Positions 28,697 through 39,397 are shown, counted from the first letter of the stretch. The stretch is DNA of 47,472 bases from Actinomycetota bacterium (GCA_009937405.1 JAACCU010000119.1:1-47472); one strand, 5' to 3'. Notes: generated from the sequence alone by a model not told the origin. Translations and numbers: made by a program.

Positions 28697-30163
28697 TCAG
28701 CGTTTGCGACCGAACCAACCCCGACCAGCCGCATTGTCATCGTGGTCGAAGAATGCAGCGAGTGCATCGTCACCAAGATCGACCTCGTCAAAGGCCACTG
28801 CATCGCGCAGTTGACTGAGGAACGGATCATCCGATTCTTCGACGCCGTCAGCGAAGAGCAGGTCTTGCACGACGGGTATCGGGGCAGTGGGCTCATCACA
28901 CATAACCTCGCCCGACTCGACCCCATCACCAGCAAATGGCTCGAAGTCTGCAGCAGTCACCAGCAGAGGCGGAGCGGGCTCGTCAAGCAGAGTGGAGGCA
29001 GTGTCTGACTGACCCATCGACGCTCCGACCCGCGTCGGCAGCTCCTGTGGGTCAAACACCGGCCGTGGAGATCCGTTGCTGGCGAATGTGCTCGGCGTCG
29101 CCGATGACGTTTCGTTGCCCGCCGCGAGATCGACCGGGATCGGCGAGGGCTCATCAGTCTCAGGAGCAAACATGGGCTCATCCCATGCCGCGACAGGAGC
29201 GGTCCAGGGTTCCTGGTTTTCGACGGAATCAGGCGACTCCGGTGTCAGTTCAGCGACCGACTCTTCGATCGGGGCGAGGACGACAAATTCGACATCGCCA
29301 TCAACCGCGAGGACAGGCGGCATTTCCAGGACGGCGGGGGCAAATGCCTCAGGTTCCGTGATGGCATCAACCATCGGCTCAACCTCTGTCTCAACCCAGG
29401 TCGGGTCGACTTCGATCTCCTCTGCCAACTCCTCTGAGTCGAGTTCAGCGCCGACCTCTTCGGATGCGCCGAGATTGATAGAAGCAGCTCCAGGAGGGAC
29501 AACGCCACTAGTGGCTGGTGCCTGGTCGACCCTGAAGTTCTCTGGTCGTTCGACCAGATCGCTCAGCACGGAAACTGATGCGGCAAGAACCGTGCGCTGC
29601 TCGCAGAGGTGCTGTTCCAGCAAATCGACATCGTCCACGAGGAAGGCGCGGTACCGCTCAAGCTCAGCTACCTCGTTTGCGACACGCTCGTGTTCAGACG
29701 ACGCAATGGCCGCGGCTTCAGCCTCAGTCTCCGCCAGAAGTGTTCGCCGATCGGTTTGGGCCTCAGCATTGACGCGGGATGCGTGATCGTCAGCATCCTT
29801 GATCGTGGCGGCCGCTGAAGACTCCGCTTCACCGAGCGCAATTTGTGCTTGACCTTCGGCCGACGCGATCAGCTGAGCGGCCTCGGCCTTCGCTTCGGCA
29901 ATAGCAGCATCAGCCGTGCGCTGGGCGAGAATAAGCGTGCGGGTAATGGTCTCCTCGGTTTCTCCAGACGCGCTCGAAGCATCTCCTGCGGCGGCGCGAA
30001 CCTCTGCGGATTCGGCCCGTTGCTGAAGCTCAGATACGCGCCCGTGAACTAGGGCTGCCGCCTTGGCGACACGATCGACATAGGCATCGACCTCATCAGA
30101 GTCGTAGCCCTTCCAGACCATGCGGAATTCAATGTCTTGGAACAGCGCTGGCAGTTCATCCAT
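28697..30163 (-). CDS. divIVA: DivIVA-domain (Wag31-like) polar growth/division protein, 488 aa
   Basis: N-terminal DIEFRMVWKGYDSDEVDAYVDRVAKA, Ala/Glu coiled coil, long acidic C-terminal region; located downstream of sepF/yggT. Confidence 0.8.
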   Translation of the reverse strand: MDELPALFQDIEFRMVWKGYDSDEVDAYVDRVAKAAALVHGRVSELQQRAESAEVRAAAGDASSASGETEETITRTLILAQRTADAAIAEAKAEAAQLIASAEGQAQIALGEAESSAAATIKDADDHASRVNAEAQTDRRTLLAETEAEAAAIASSEHERVANEVAELERYRAFLVDDVDLLEQHLCEQRTVLAASVSVLSDLVERPENFRVDQAPATSGVVPPGAASINLGASEEVGAELDSEELAEEIEVDPTWVETEVEPMVDAITEPEAFAPAVLEMPPVLAVDGDVEFVVLAPIEESVAELTPESPDSVENQEPWTAPVAAWDEPMFAPETDEPSPIPVDLAAGNETSSATPSTFASNGSPRPVFDPQELPTRVGASMGQSDTASTLLDEPAPPLLVTAADFEPFAGDGVESGEVMCDEPTAPIPVVQDLLFADGVEESDDPFLSQLRDAVAFDEVDLGDDALAAFFDHDDNAAGRGWFGRKR

Positions 30164-30238
30164 ACCAGGAACCGTAGTTTCACCACGCTCTGAGACCGTG
30201 GACCCTCGGGCTGCGATAATACCTGCGATTTCGACCCC

Positions 30239-30496
30239 CTAAGAGCAGATGGCGCTCCGCAGGATGCTGATACCAAAGATGACAATAATCGACGACAAAT
30301 CGAGGGCGACAGCGCCGAGCCGAAGCGGCGGAATATAGCGGCGCAGTGGTCCGAGCACTGGGTCGGTGACCATGTACAGGAAGCCAGCGATCGTAGCGCC
30401 GAATCCGGTGGGATCCAGTGGGAACCAGCTCAGGATGATTCGCCCAAAGATGGCGATCAGATACAGGAGAAGTGCCGTACAAACGATTTCTGCCAT
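30239..30496 (-). CDS. YggT family membrane protein
   Basis: LLYLIAIFGRIILSWFPLDP...VTDPVLGPLRRYIPPLRLGAVALDLSSII. Confidence 0.9.
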   Translation of the reverse strand: MAEIVCTALLLYLIAIFGRIILSWFPLDPTGFGATIAGFLYMVTDPVLGPLRRYIPPLRLGAVALDLSSIIVIFGISILRSAICS

Positions 30497-30501
30497 CGTG
30501 G

Positions 30502-31098
30502 TCAGTTCAGAGCGCGTCTGGCGTCGGACGCCGAAACAACGACATCGGCCGGTGTCAGGAGATAAACCTGGGTAGCGACCTTGTCCATCTTGCCATCTAG
30601 AGCAAAACAGAGACCACTGGCGAAATCGACCAAGCGGCGCCGCAAGTCTCGATCGACTCCCTGAAGGTTCACGATGACTGCCTGACCATTCTTGAACCGA
30701 TCACCGATGCTTTGGGCATCATTGAACGAGGTCGGGCTCAACGCATGCGGCTTGCCGGTGTCATCGTCGATGATCCGCACCGCAGCCGACGAACTCTGAA
30801 TCCGAACGGAGTCAGCCTCCGGGGCGGGTTCCACCTCAGCAGCCACAGAAGGAGAGCTAGGGTTTGGCTGAATCACGCGAACCGAAGTCGACCGCTGGCG
30901 CGGGATTGCACGAACAGTATTGGACTGGGGAGGCGACGGCCGCTCAGGAACAGCGTGAATCGCCGGACGCCCGCCGGGCGCCGTTTCGCCAGGTCGCTCA
31001 GCTTGGGCTGGACCCGCGCCCGCAGGCGCGAACTCGTCATAGTGTTCGTATTCCTCGTCGGGACCGAGACCCAGGTAAATCAGCGTTTTTTTCAGCAT
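30502..31098 (-). CDS. sepF: Cell division protein SepF
   Basis: MLKKTLIYLGLGPDEEYEHYDEF; FNDAQSIGDRFKNGQAVIVNLQGVDRDLRRRLVDFASGLCFALDGKMDKVATQVYLLTPADV. Confidence 0.95.
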   Translation of the reverse strand: MLKKTLIYLGLGPDEEYEHYDEFAPAGAGPAQAERPGETAPGGRPAIHAVPERPSPPQSNTVRAIPRQRSTSVRVIQPNPSSPSVAAEVEPAPEADSVRIQSSSAAVRIIDDDTGKPHALSPTSFNDAQSIGDRFKNGQAVIVNLQGVDRDLRRRLVDFASGLCFALDGKMDKVATQVYLLTPADVVVSASDARRALN

Positions 31099-31187
31099 GG
31101 ACACGTTTGCCCTCCTCACTGGGACAGGCTACTGCTCACAAGGTTCTGGGGGGTGTCATCTCGCTGCGGCAACCCATCTGACCTGCC

Positions 31188-31835
31188 TCAATGCTGGCGG
31201 TGGCCAAAGAGCCCCGTACCAACGCGAACCATTGTGGACCCTTCCTCTACCGCTATGTCGAGGTCTCCACTCATACCCATCGAGCATTCGACGAGACCGA
31301 GTTCGTCCACAAGAGACCGGAGAAGGCGAAACCCTGGTCGAGCCTCTGCCGCTTCGGCAAGCAAGCCAACACCCATCAAACCGATGACGTCGAGTCCTGC
31401 ACCGCGCAGATCATCAACCAAACGCCCGGTGTCGGCTGGCAGGCAACCGCCCTTTGCGTCTTCACCGGAGATATCGACTTGCACCATGACCCGGGCCCCG
31501 GGATCGCGCTTGGCGATCTCGGCACCGAGCTCGATCCGGTCGATGGTTTGCCAGACGTCAACGAGACCCACGAGTTTGCGAACCTTGTTGCGTTGCAGTT
31601 GTCCGATGAAGTGAACGGTGGGCCGAGCATCAAGACCAGTCAGCTTCGCCACAGTCTCCTGGGCGTAGTTCTCGCCGATCTCTGTGATCCCGGCTGCCAT
31701 CGCGGCACGCACGAGCTCGACGTCGTGAGTTTTCGTAACCCCGATGATCTGGACCCTTTCGCCGCCGATTCGCGAGATTCGTTCACGCAGGGCGGTCAGC
31801 CGTCCACTGATGACGGTCGCATCGACAATGGTCAT
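31188..31835 (-). CDS. YggS family PLP homeostasis protein
   Basis: IIGVTKTHDVELVRAAMAAGITEIGENYAQE; FIGQLQRNKVRKLVG; MGMSGDLDIAVEEGSTMVRVGTGLFG. Confidence 0.93.
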   Translation of the reverse strand: MTIVDATVISGRLTALRERISRIGGERVQIIGVTKTHDVELVRAAMAAGITEIGENYAQETVAKLTGLDARPTVHFIGQLQRNKVRKLVGLVDVWQTIDRIELGAEIAKRDPGARVMVQVDISGEDAKGGCLPADTGRLVDDLRGAGLDVIGLMGVGLLAEAAEARPGFRLLRSLVDELGLVECSMGMSGDLDIAVEEGSTMVRVGTGLFGHRQH

Positions 31836-32512
31836 CGGTTCGCCTCGAGACGCACAACGCTAACTTGTCGTCCTGTGTCGCCCCGGGTGCGATGACTGTA
31901 AAACCGCTCGTCGGCGGTGTTGTGACCGAGATCGTTGATGCGTTCGACACCCGCCTTCTCCAATGCCACCCGCGCCGCCATAGCCATATCGAGTGCGGGG
32001 TTGCCCGCATCAGTCATCGACCGGACAGCATCGCCAGTGACCGCTACCACCGCATCGAGATCCTCAGGGCCGAACTCGTAATGGCTTGGACGAATGCAAG
32101 CGCCGATCGTGGCCAGAAGGTTGCCGGCGCCGAGCTGACGCATCCGTTCAACTGTGGCGGGCACCACTCCTTCGACGATTCCTCGCCAACCCGAATGGGC
32201 AACGCCGATCACCCCGTCACCGGTAAAGACGATCGGCACGCAGTCAGCCGTCTGCACGGCGAGGACCGCTCCGAGCACTGTCGTTACCGCCGCATCGGCG
32301 GAGGCCCCACTTCCTTCTCCCAAACGAGTGACTGTCACGACATCGGCTCCGTGGGCTTGACGGAGCCACGTCCACTCGCCTGCCATAGTTTGCTTCCGCA
32401 ACAAGTCGAGACCATCCGCGGGCCCGTCGACATGGAAGTCGCCGTCACCGCGATCGGTGAATCCCATCATGGCTGAAGTAGCCGGACCCGCAGGCACCCG
32501 TCGGACAAGCAT
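31832..32512 (-). CDS. pgeF: Multicopper polyphenol oxidase / purine nucleoside phosphorylase (YlmD/PgeF)
   Basis: WLRQAHGADVVTV; AVQTADCVPIVF; GVAHSGWRGIVEGVV. Confidence 0.9.
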   Translation of the reverse strand: MLVRRVPAGPATSAMMGFTDRGDGDFHVDGPADGLDLLRKQTMAGEWTWLRQAHGADVVTVTRLGEGSGASADAAVTTVLGAVLAVQTADCVPIVFTGDGVIGVAHSGWRGIVEGVVPATVERMRQLGAGNLLATIGACIRPSHYEFGPEDLDAVVAVTGDAVRSMTDAGNPALDMAMAARVALEKAGVERINDLGHNTADERFYSHRTRGDTGRQVSVVRLEANR

Positions 32513-32550
32513 GCTTCAGTCTCTCACGAAGCGCTCAACGAGTGACGCGG

Positions 32551-33666
32551 TTACTTCAAGAACGACGGGACATCGAAGTCGTCGTCTCCGAGATCGAGAT
32601 CGTCGTCATCGTCAGTGGCGAACACATCAGCGATCCGCACTTCGCCTGTCGAAGCGCCACTATCGGCTCGCTCATCACCGGGACGAGCGATCGGGAGCGC
32701 CGAGCGAGACGAGGAGTCGTCCCATCGGTCGAAGCCAGCGGCAATGACCGTGATACGAACGTCATCACCCATCTCATCATCGATGACTGCGCCAAAGATG
32801 ATGTTGGCATCGGGGTGGGCCACCCCATGGATGATCTCGGCCGCCTCGTTTATCTCGAGCAGACCCAGATCCGGGCCACCAGAGATGTTAAGCAGGATGC
32901 CGCGTGCGTTCTCGATGGATGCTTCGAGCAACGGACTAGAGATCGAGGCACGGGCGGCAGCAACAGCACGGCCTTCGCCACTCCCCGTGCCGATGCCCAT
33001 AAGGGCAGAGCCAGCATCGGTCATCACGGTTCGAACGTCTGCGAAGTCGGTGTTGATCAAGCCTGGCGTGGTGATCAGGTCAGTAATGCCCTGCACACCT
33101 TGCAACAAGACCTCATCCGCCATCTTGAACGCATTCAGGACCGATGTGTCGTTGCTGGCGACCGACAGCAGTCGGTCGTTGGGGATGACAATCAGGGTGT
33201 CAACCTTTTCTTTGAGCCTCTGGATGCCCTGCTCGGCCTGCACCGACCGGCGGCGGCCTTCGAACGCAAACGGGCGGGTAACGACGCCGATGGTGAGAGC
33301 ACCCTGGCTTTTGGCTACCTCGGCAATCACGGGAGCAGCTCCGGTACCCGTGCCGCCCCCCTTCCCCGCAGTGATGAACACCATGTCGGCGCCGGCCAGC
33401 GACTCACGGATCTCGTCGATGTGTTCTTCGGCGGCCTGTCGACCAATCTCAGGATCAGACCCGGCCCCAAGACCGCGGGTGAGATCGCGTCCGATGTCGA
33501 GCTTCTCGTCGGCATCGCTCATGAGCAGCGCTTGCGCATCGGTATTGGCCGCGATGAACTCGACACCTTTCAAACCGGCATCGATCATGCGGTTGACGGC
33601 GTTCACACCACCACCACCGACACCGACGACCTTGATTACAGCCAAGTAGTTCTGCGGATCAGACAT
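32551..33666 (-). CDS. ftsZ: Cell division protein FtsZ
   Basis: [43 protein letters not shown]-terminal [11 protein letters not shown]. Confidence 0.97.
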   Translation of the reverse strand: MSDPQNYLAVIKVVGVGGGGVNAVNRMIDAGLKGVEFIAANTDAQALLMSDADEKLDIGRDLTRGLGAGSDPEIGRQAAEEHIDEIRESLAGADMVFITAGKGGGTGTGAAPVIAEVAKSQGALTIGVVTRPFAFEGRRRSVQAEQGIQRLKEKVDTLIVIPNDRLLSVASNDTSVLNAFKMADEVLLQGVQGITDLITTPGLINTDFADVRTVMTDAGSALMGIGTGSGEGRAVAAARASISSPLLEASIENARGILLNISGGPDLGLLEINEAAEIIHGVAHPDANIIFGAVIDDEMGDDVRITVIAAGFDRWDDSSSRSALPIARPGDERADSGASTGEVRIADVFATDDDDDLDLGDDDFDVPSFLK

Positions 33667-33872
33667 CGCGTTTAAGACCTCGTTGGTCGGAGGCAGGCTT
33701 CTGCATTGCAGGAGCATGGTTCTGGACACCGTCCGGAGCACCGTACATGCCCAGAGTAGCCGCCGACCGTATACCCGCCGATGCGGAATGCGGCGGACGG
33801 TTCATAGGCATAGCTCAGAAGTCATTGTGTGCAACAGTTCGACCTCGAGATGATGGCGCGTCACACATTGAG

Positions 33873-34676
33873 CTAATCAACGTTGCCAGCGCCCAACGTC
33901 GCGTCACAAATCGGATCCCGAGTAACGGTGGGATGGTCGGGGACGCGTGCATCGATCGTGGCCAGACACTCAAGTTCGACTCCACCGAGCACCGCACGTA
34001 CAGCATCGAGTTTGTCTTCCAAGTCTTCAGCGGGACCGAGATTAGCCGTGGCATTGCCAACCAGAACGAGCACGACCGATGGCCGAAGTCCGGACTCGCC
34101 GATCTTGATGGCTTCAACCCAGGCGTCAAGATCGTCGGGCAGCAACGCAACGACGGCAAGGGCTGGTGCCGCATGATCTTGGGTGTCGCCCAGCGAACCT
34201 TCGGGACGAACGGCCACAATCGGCAGAGCGGACGGAACCGTTGTGCCGGGAGTGACCGCAATCGCCACCCCATCGGCATCTACAAGAACATGACTTCCAT
34301 CGCCTCGCGGCATGAGTGCGACGGCCTGGCGCGCAACGACACCGATATTGATCGTGCCCGGCCAGTCGCGGGCCACGGTGGTCGACTCGACCCAAGCAAT
34401 CTCCGTGAGCGCCGCCGCAATCGCCGACTGATCGATGTCCAAGAGCGGCATGCCGTACTCCACACCCATCGCGGCCTCAATCAGAGCGGCCTGTGCGGGC
34501 CCAACGCCAGCGATCTCGACATGGTCAAGATCGAGGAGACGTGACTGAGTGGCGAACCAGCCGCCAACGCCGACGCCCGCAACCAACATGACCACAACCA
34601 GAAGACGGAGACGCCGACGACCCTCAGCCCTGCGGACATCGATGCGTCGCCGCCGCAGACGTGGATCAATTCTCAT
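33873..34676 (-). CDS. ftsQ: Cell division protein FtsQ
   Basis: Single TM plus POTRA-like region (LDLDHVEIAGVGPAQAALIEAAMGVEYGMPLLDID...EIAWVESTTVARDWPGTINIGVVARQAVAL) between murB and ftsZ. Confidence 0.9.
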   Translation of the reverse strand: MRIDPRLRRRRIDVRRAEGRRRLRLLVVVMLVAGVGVGGWFATQSRLLDLDHVEIAGVGPAQAALIEAAMGVEYGMPLLDIDQSAIAAALTEIAWVESTTVARDWPGTINIGVVARQAVALMPRGDGSHVLVDADGVAIAVTPGTTVPSALPIVAVRPEGSLGDTQDHAAPALAVVALLPDDLDAWVEAIKIGESGLRPSVVLVLVGNATANLGPAEDLEDKLDAVRAVLGGVELECLATIDARVPDHPTVTRDPICDATLGAGNVD

Positions 34677-34678
34677 CG

Positions 34679-35626
34679 CTACTGCGGTTGCCACGTATCC
34701 TCCTCGAAGCCAACCACGTGGGTCTCAGCATGCAACTCCACGCCGTGCGTTTCGTGGACCCGTCGCATGACTTCCTTCATCAACGCGAAAACGTCATCAG
34801 CAGAGCCGTTCGGATCCGCTTGGATGAAGTCGGCGTGCTTGGGCGACACCTCCGCTGACCCAATCCGAAAGCCCTTCAAACCGGCGCTGTCAATCAGCTG
34901 ACCTGCCGACTCGCCGGGCGGATTCGTGAAGACCGAGCCAGCGTTTTGCCCACCGGGCTGATTATTTCGCCGCCACTGCACGATCTCGAGCATCTCGGCT
35001 TTGCCCTCAATCACATCGCCGGGTTCGAGCTCAAGCGTCGCTCTCAGAACCAATTGCGACGACCGAAGCGCCGACCGTCTGTAACCAAAGTCGAGTTCGT
35101 CTACGGGCCACCTTCGCTCGAAATCAACATTCTCAAAATCCACAATGTCGGCCGATGTCACCACGTCGGACATTTCTGCACCGTGTCCACCTGCGTTCAT
35201 TCGGATCGCACCACCAATTGAACCGGGCACACCGACAGCCCAGGCAAATCCACGAAGCCCGGCGTTCACCGCGGCACGCGCCACCACCGGGAGCTTTGCG
35301 GCACCTCCGGCAACGATGGTGGTGCCGTCAATCGCTATTTCGCTGAAGGCGCCACGGGTCACGACCGCGACACCGGCAAACCCAGAATCGGCCACCAACA
35401 AATTGCTACCGCGTCCAACGGTGATGGTCGACACACCAGTGCCGTGCAACGCCTCGCCCAACACCGCGACATGGTCAGGGGAGTCCAGTGCCACGAGCAC
35501 GCTGGCGCTGCCACCAACCCCATATGTCGTCCGAGCGCCGAGCGGGGCATCCAGCGTTACCTGCGGTGCCAATGGCCCGTTGAGAAGGGTGACGATCAGA
35601 GCGTCGAGCGCATCAGGGTCAGCCAT
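34679..35626 (-). CDS. murB: UDP-N-acetylmuramate dehydrogenase MurB
   Basis: RTTYGVGGSASVLVA; VGRGSNLLVADSGF; GVPGSIGGAIRMNAGGHG; NPPGESAGQLIDSAGLKG. Confidence 0.95.
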   Translation of the reverse strand: MADPDALDALIVTLLNGPLAPQVTLDAPLGARTTYGVGGSASVLVALDSPDHVAVLGEALHGTGVSTITVGRGSNLLVADSGFAGVAVVTRGAFSEIAIDGTTIVAGGAAKLPVVARAAVNAGLRGFAWAVGVPGSIGGAIRMNAGGHGAEMSDVVTSADIVDFENVDFERRWPVDELDFGYRRSALRSSQLVLRATLELEPGDVIEGKAEMLEIVQWRRNNQPGGQNAGSVFTNPPGESAGQLIDSAGLKGFRIGSAEVSPKHADFIQADPNGSADDVFALMKEVMRRVHETHGVELHAETHVVGFEEDTWQPQ

Positions 35627-37050
35627 CACACGACACCAGGGGTGGCGAGTCGTCCGATTACCTGGTCGGGCATCGCGGTGAGATCGCCGGCGTCGAGGGT
35701 GATGCAGAGATCGCCCGGCCGCAGGCGCGATGTAAGCCAGTGCGCGACATCGTCGAGGCGAGGCATCCATGCCACCGATGCCCACGGATTGGCGTCGAGC
35801 ACAGCGTCGACCAGCAATTTGCCTGTGACTCCAGGCCGCGGGGTCTCGCCCGAGGAATAGATATCGGTGAGCACCAACTCGTCAACGCCGTCAAAGGAGT
35901 GGGCGAAGTCTTGCCAAAGAGCGGCAGTGCGGCTGTATCGGTGAGGCTGGAAGACGCAGACGACTCGATTCCAGCCGCCATCGCCGGCGGCTTCAATGGC
36001 AGCTTCAACCTCGGTCGGTAGATGGGCGTAGTCGTCGACGAACGTGATCCCGTCGATCTCGCCGCGAAATTCGAACCGTCGGGCAACGCCTCCAAAGCGA
36101 CCGAGGGCACGCGCTGCGGCATCCGCGGGCGCGCCTAGAAGCAGTCCGGCGACCACGGCAGCGGTTGCGTTTCGTGCGTTGTGTAGTCCCGGGGTCGGCA
36201 ACTCGATCCTGATCAGGTCGACGCCCTCGTGGCGGACCGTGAACTCGATGCTCGAACGGCGGGGTTCGACGTCAATCATCTGATAGTCCGCATCATCTGA
36301 TGTGCCGTACGTGGTGGCGCCGGTCGTGGCTGCCAAGGCCGCCGCTCCCGCATCGTCGGCGCACATCACGCGCATCTGTGCCTGGCCGGCGAACTCCTCG
36401 AATGCTTCGACGAGAAGGGCCGGATCGTTGTCGTAGGTCTCCAGGTGGTCGGGCTCGACGTTTGTGACGATCGCCAACTCGCCGCCAAGGGAGAGGAAGG
36501 TGCGGTCACTCTCGTCACCTTCGATGACAAACCATTCGCCATCATCCCAGACGGCCCCAGATCCGATTTCGTTGACATCTCCGCCAATGATGAACGACGG
36601 GTTCAGCTCTGCCTCGACGAGCACCAGCGCCAGCATGGAGCTGGTTGTCGTCTTCCCGTGAGTCCCTGAGACAACGACCGTCCGCCGCTGAGCGGCTATA
36701 GCAGGAAGAATGTCGGACCGACGAAGCACCGGAATACCGGCGTCGCGGGCTGCCATCACCTCAGGGTTATGGTTGGGGATCGCGGTACTGATGGCGACGA
36801 GTTCGGCATCACCGACATTGGCGGCATCGTGGCCGACCGACACGGAGATCCCCGCAGCACGAAGCCGTTCGCTTATTGGCCCGTCCTTCAGATCAGAACC
36901 CGTGACACGGTGACCCATGGTGTTGAGTACAGAGGCGATGGCGCCCATTCCAGCGCCACCAGCGCCCACGACATGAACTCGACGCGGCGTCGTCAGGTCG
37001 GGAATATTTGTGTTCGCTGCATCTCTGGCATTGGCAAGATCAGAGCTCAT
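35626..37050 (-). CDS. murC: UDP-N-acetylmuramate-L-alanine ligase MurC
   Basis: VHVVGAGGAGMGAIASVLNTMGHRVTGSDL; VVSGTHGKTTTSSMLALVL; VDDYAHLPTEVEAAIEAA. Confidence 0.96.
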   Translation of the reverse strand: MSSDLANARDAANTNIPDLTTPRRVHVVGAGGAGMGAIASVLNTMGHRVTGSDLKDGPISERLRAAGISVSVGHDAANVGDAELVAISTAIPNHNPEVMAARDAGIPVLRRSDILPAIAAQRRTVVVSGTHGKTTTSSMLALVLVEAELNPSFIIGGDVNEIGSGAVWDDGEWFVIEGDESDRTFLSLGGELAIVTNVEPDHLETYDNDPALLVEAFEEFAGQAQMRVMCADDAGAAALAATTGATTYGTSDDADYQMIDVEPRRSSIEFTVRHEGVDLIRIELPTPGLHNARNATAAVVAGLLLGAPADAAARALGRFGGVARRFEFRGEIDGITFVDDYAHLPTEVEAAIEAAGDGGWNRVVCVFQPHRYSRTAALWQDFAHSFDGVDELVLTDIYSSGETPRPGVTGKLLVDAVLDANPWASVAWMPRLDDVAHWLTSRLRPGDLCITLDAGDLTAMPDQVIGRLATPGVV

Positions 37051-38195
37051 TCGGCTTCCTCGTCTGATAGGAGCGGACGGCGAGCATGCACAGCCACGAG
37101 GTCGACAACGGCTTGCGCGGCATCGCGCCGAGCGGTCCCTTTCGCTCGTTCCGACATGTCCTGAAGGCGACCGGGTTGATCAATCAGTTCGTCCACTTCG
37201 GCGCGAAGGCGTGCACCATCAAGTTCGCTATCGATCACCATGACTGCAGCACCGGCATCAACGAGGGCCCGGGCATTCGCGGTCTGATGATCGCCGGGAG
37301 CCCCGGGCAGCGGAACAAGAACAGCAGGGACGCCGATCGCTGCGAGTTCGGCGACAGAACTCGCTCCTGATCGACAGACCACAAGGTCTGCCGCGGCGTA
37401 GACCGTTGGCATGTCGTCTTCGTATTCGACCAGCGTGAACTGCATTGTGTCGCGTTCTGTAAGGGGATTTCGATTGGCCAGATCGGCGTGGTCGCGGCTT
37501 CCGCCAACAAGCCTCACTGCGAGGTTGCTGCGCTCTCGCCACTCCCCCAGCGAGTCCATCAACGCGTTATTGATGCGACGGGCGCCCAACGATCCGCCAA
37601 AGACTGCGAGCAAAAGTCTGTCGTCCTTGACACCCAAACGATCACGAGCGCTGGCTCGGTCGGTCAAACGATCGACGGCAAGAATTTCAGGGCGGACAGG
37701 GTTGCCTGTCCACACTCCCCGTCGTAGTTCAGTCCCGGCGAAAGAGAGCGCACAGGCCTTGGCGAATCGAGCGGCCATGCGGTTAGCGGCCCCGGGCACA
37801 GCGTTTTGCTCGGCGACGACGATGGGGATGCGCCAGATCACTGCAGCGAGGACGCAGGGCACAGAGGCGTATCCACCAAGGCCGATAACCACGGATGGAC
37901 GCGCACGACGGACGAGAATCAGGGCTTGGAAAATGGCACGGATAAGCCCGATGACAGCACCGACATTCGCAGGCGTGAGCCGGCGTTGAATTCCGCGCCC
38001 AGGCAGGAGTTGCAAAGGAAAGCCGGCTTCAGGAACAAGGCGAACTTCGATTCCTCGCTTGCTCCCTACCCATTGGATCTGTTCTGCAGGAACACCGCGG
38101 CGTTGGATCTCCCGAGCGATCGATAAGCCTGGCGTCACGTGGCCCGCGGTACCACCACCGGCGATGATAGCCCAGGTATCAGCGCGGGTAGTCAT
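37047..38195 (-). CDS. murG: Undecaprenyl-PP-MurNAc-pentapeptide GlcNAc transferase MurG
   Basis: IIAGGGTAGHVTPGLSIAREIQRRG; GGYASVPCVLAA; VCRSGASSVAELAAIGVPAVLVPLPGAPGDHQTANAR. Confidence 0.96.
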   Translation of the reverse strand: MTTRADTWAIIAGGGTAGHVTPGLSIAREIQRRGVPAEQIQWVGSKRGIEVRLVPEAGFPLQLLPGRGIQRRLTPANVGAVIGLIRAIFQALILVRRARPSVVIGLGGYASVPCVLAAVIWRIPIVVAEQNAVPGAANRMAARFAKACALSFAGTELRRGVWTGNPVRPEILAVDRLTDRASARDRLGVKDDRLLLAVFGGSLGARRINNALMDSLGEWRERSNLAVRLVGGSRDHADLANRNPLTERDTMQFTLVEYEDDMPTVYAAADLVVCRSGASSVAELAAIGVPAVLVPLPGAPGDHQTANARALVDAGAAVMVIDSELDGARLRAEVDELIDQPGRLQDMSERAKGTARRDAAQAVVDLVAVHARRPLLSDEEAE

Positions 38196-39397
38196 CGTCC
38201 CTGCCGGGCCACATTCAGCAGCACTCCAACTCCGGCCAAGGTCACCACGAGAGACGATCCGCCGAACGAGAGGAACGGCAGGGTTACTCCCATCACCGGC
38301 AGAAGCGACAAGACCGCGCCGAGGTTGAGTACCGCCTGCGCCACGATCATGGTCGTGATACCGAGGGCGAGCAGCATGCCGAAGCGATCAGGAGCGCGTA
38401 GCGCCGTCACTATGCCGGCCACACCAATAACAGCAAACACGAGGAGGACAGTGGCGGCGCCGATGAGTCCGAGTTCTTCGGCGATAATGGCGAAGATGAA
38501 GTCGGTATGGGCGTACGGAAGGAAGCCCCACTTGGCACGACTCCCACCGAGGCCTACGCCGGAGATGCCGCCCACGGTGATGGCGTGTAGCGACTGCAGC
38601 GCCTGATACCCGAATACGGGCTCTCCCCACGGATCACGGAAGGCAAGGAAGCGGGCCCGTCGCCACGGCGTGGCGAAAACCATCAGGCTGGTAACCGCTA
38701 CGCCGATACTGCCGATGCCAACCAATTGACGCATCGGGGCGCCCGCCAGAAACATCATCGTGCCGGCGATCAAACCCAACACCAGGATCGCTCCGAGGTG
38801 CGGCTGGAACATGAGAAGGACAACCACAAGCCCGGTGACCACGACCACGGGGCGAACCGTTATGTGTGTCTCCAAGATGGGCCGGCCCGGCCGAGAAAGC
38901 AGATCGGCGATGAAGAGCACGAGAGCCAACTTCATGAACTCCGACGGCTGAACGGAGAGCGGACCGACCTCTAGCCAGCGGGTGGCGCCGTTGCGGGTCA
39001 CCCCGACACCGGGAAGCAGGACTGCGACGAGCGCAAGACTGGCACCAACCATCACCGGAGCGGCGAACATGCGAATTCGGTGGTAGTCGACGCGAATCAT
39101 GACGAGCATTGCGCCCGTGCCAACACCCACTGCCAGCAGTTGGCGCCGGAAGAGGCTCCATGCGCTGCTCGAGTTGTTGATGCTCACCACCGCTGATGCT
39201 GACAAGACCATGACAACGCCGAGCAGGACGAGACAGCTCACGGCCACGAGAAGGATCAAAAATAGAGGTGTGCGTTGGCCGGAAAGACGGCGCGGCCCGC
39301 GGCCATCGGCTTCGACTCGCGATGCTGGATGCCGACCTTTGGACGCTGCCCGCTGCTGCTTTTTCGGGTGATTTTCGACGGCCGTCATCGCACACAT
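38192..39397 (-). CDS. ftsW: Lipid II polymerase FtsW (SEDS family)
   Basis: Multi-TM; GATRWLEVGPLSVQPSEFMKLALVLFIADLLS; GFLPYAHTDFIFAIIAEELGLIG; LPFLSFGGSSLV. Confidence 0.95.
   Translation of the reverse strand: MCAMTAVENHPKKQQRAASKGRHPASRVEADGRGPRRLSGQRTPLFLILLVAVSCLVLLGVVMVLSASAVVSINNSSSAWSLFRRQLLAVGVGTGAMLVMIRVDYHRIRMFAAPVMVGASLALVAVLLPGVGVTRNGATRWLEVGPLSVQPSEFMKLALVLFIADLLSRPGRPILETHITVRPVVVVTGLVVVLLMFQPHLGAILVLGLIAGTMMFLAGAPMRQLVGIGSIGVAVTSLMVFATPWRRARFLAFRDPWGEPVFGYQALQSLHAITVGGISGVGLGGSRAKWGFLPYAHTDFIFAIIAEELGLIGAATVLLVFAVIGVAGIVTALRAPDRFGMLLALGITTMIVAQAVLNLGAVLSLLPVMGVTLPFLSFGGSSLVVTLAGVGVLLNVARQGR

Noticed and set aside
32542-33675. 377-aa ORF on the + strand opposite ftsZ
   Set aside because: Antisense to a clear ftsZ; composition is typical of high-GC shadow ORFs and no domain is recognisable.
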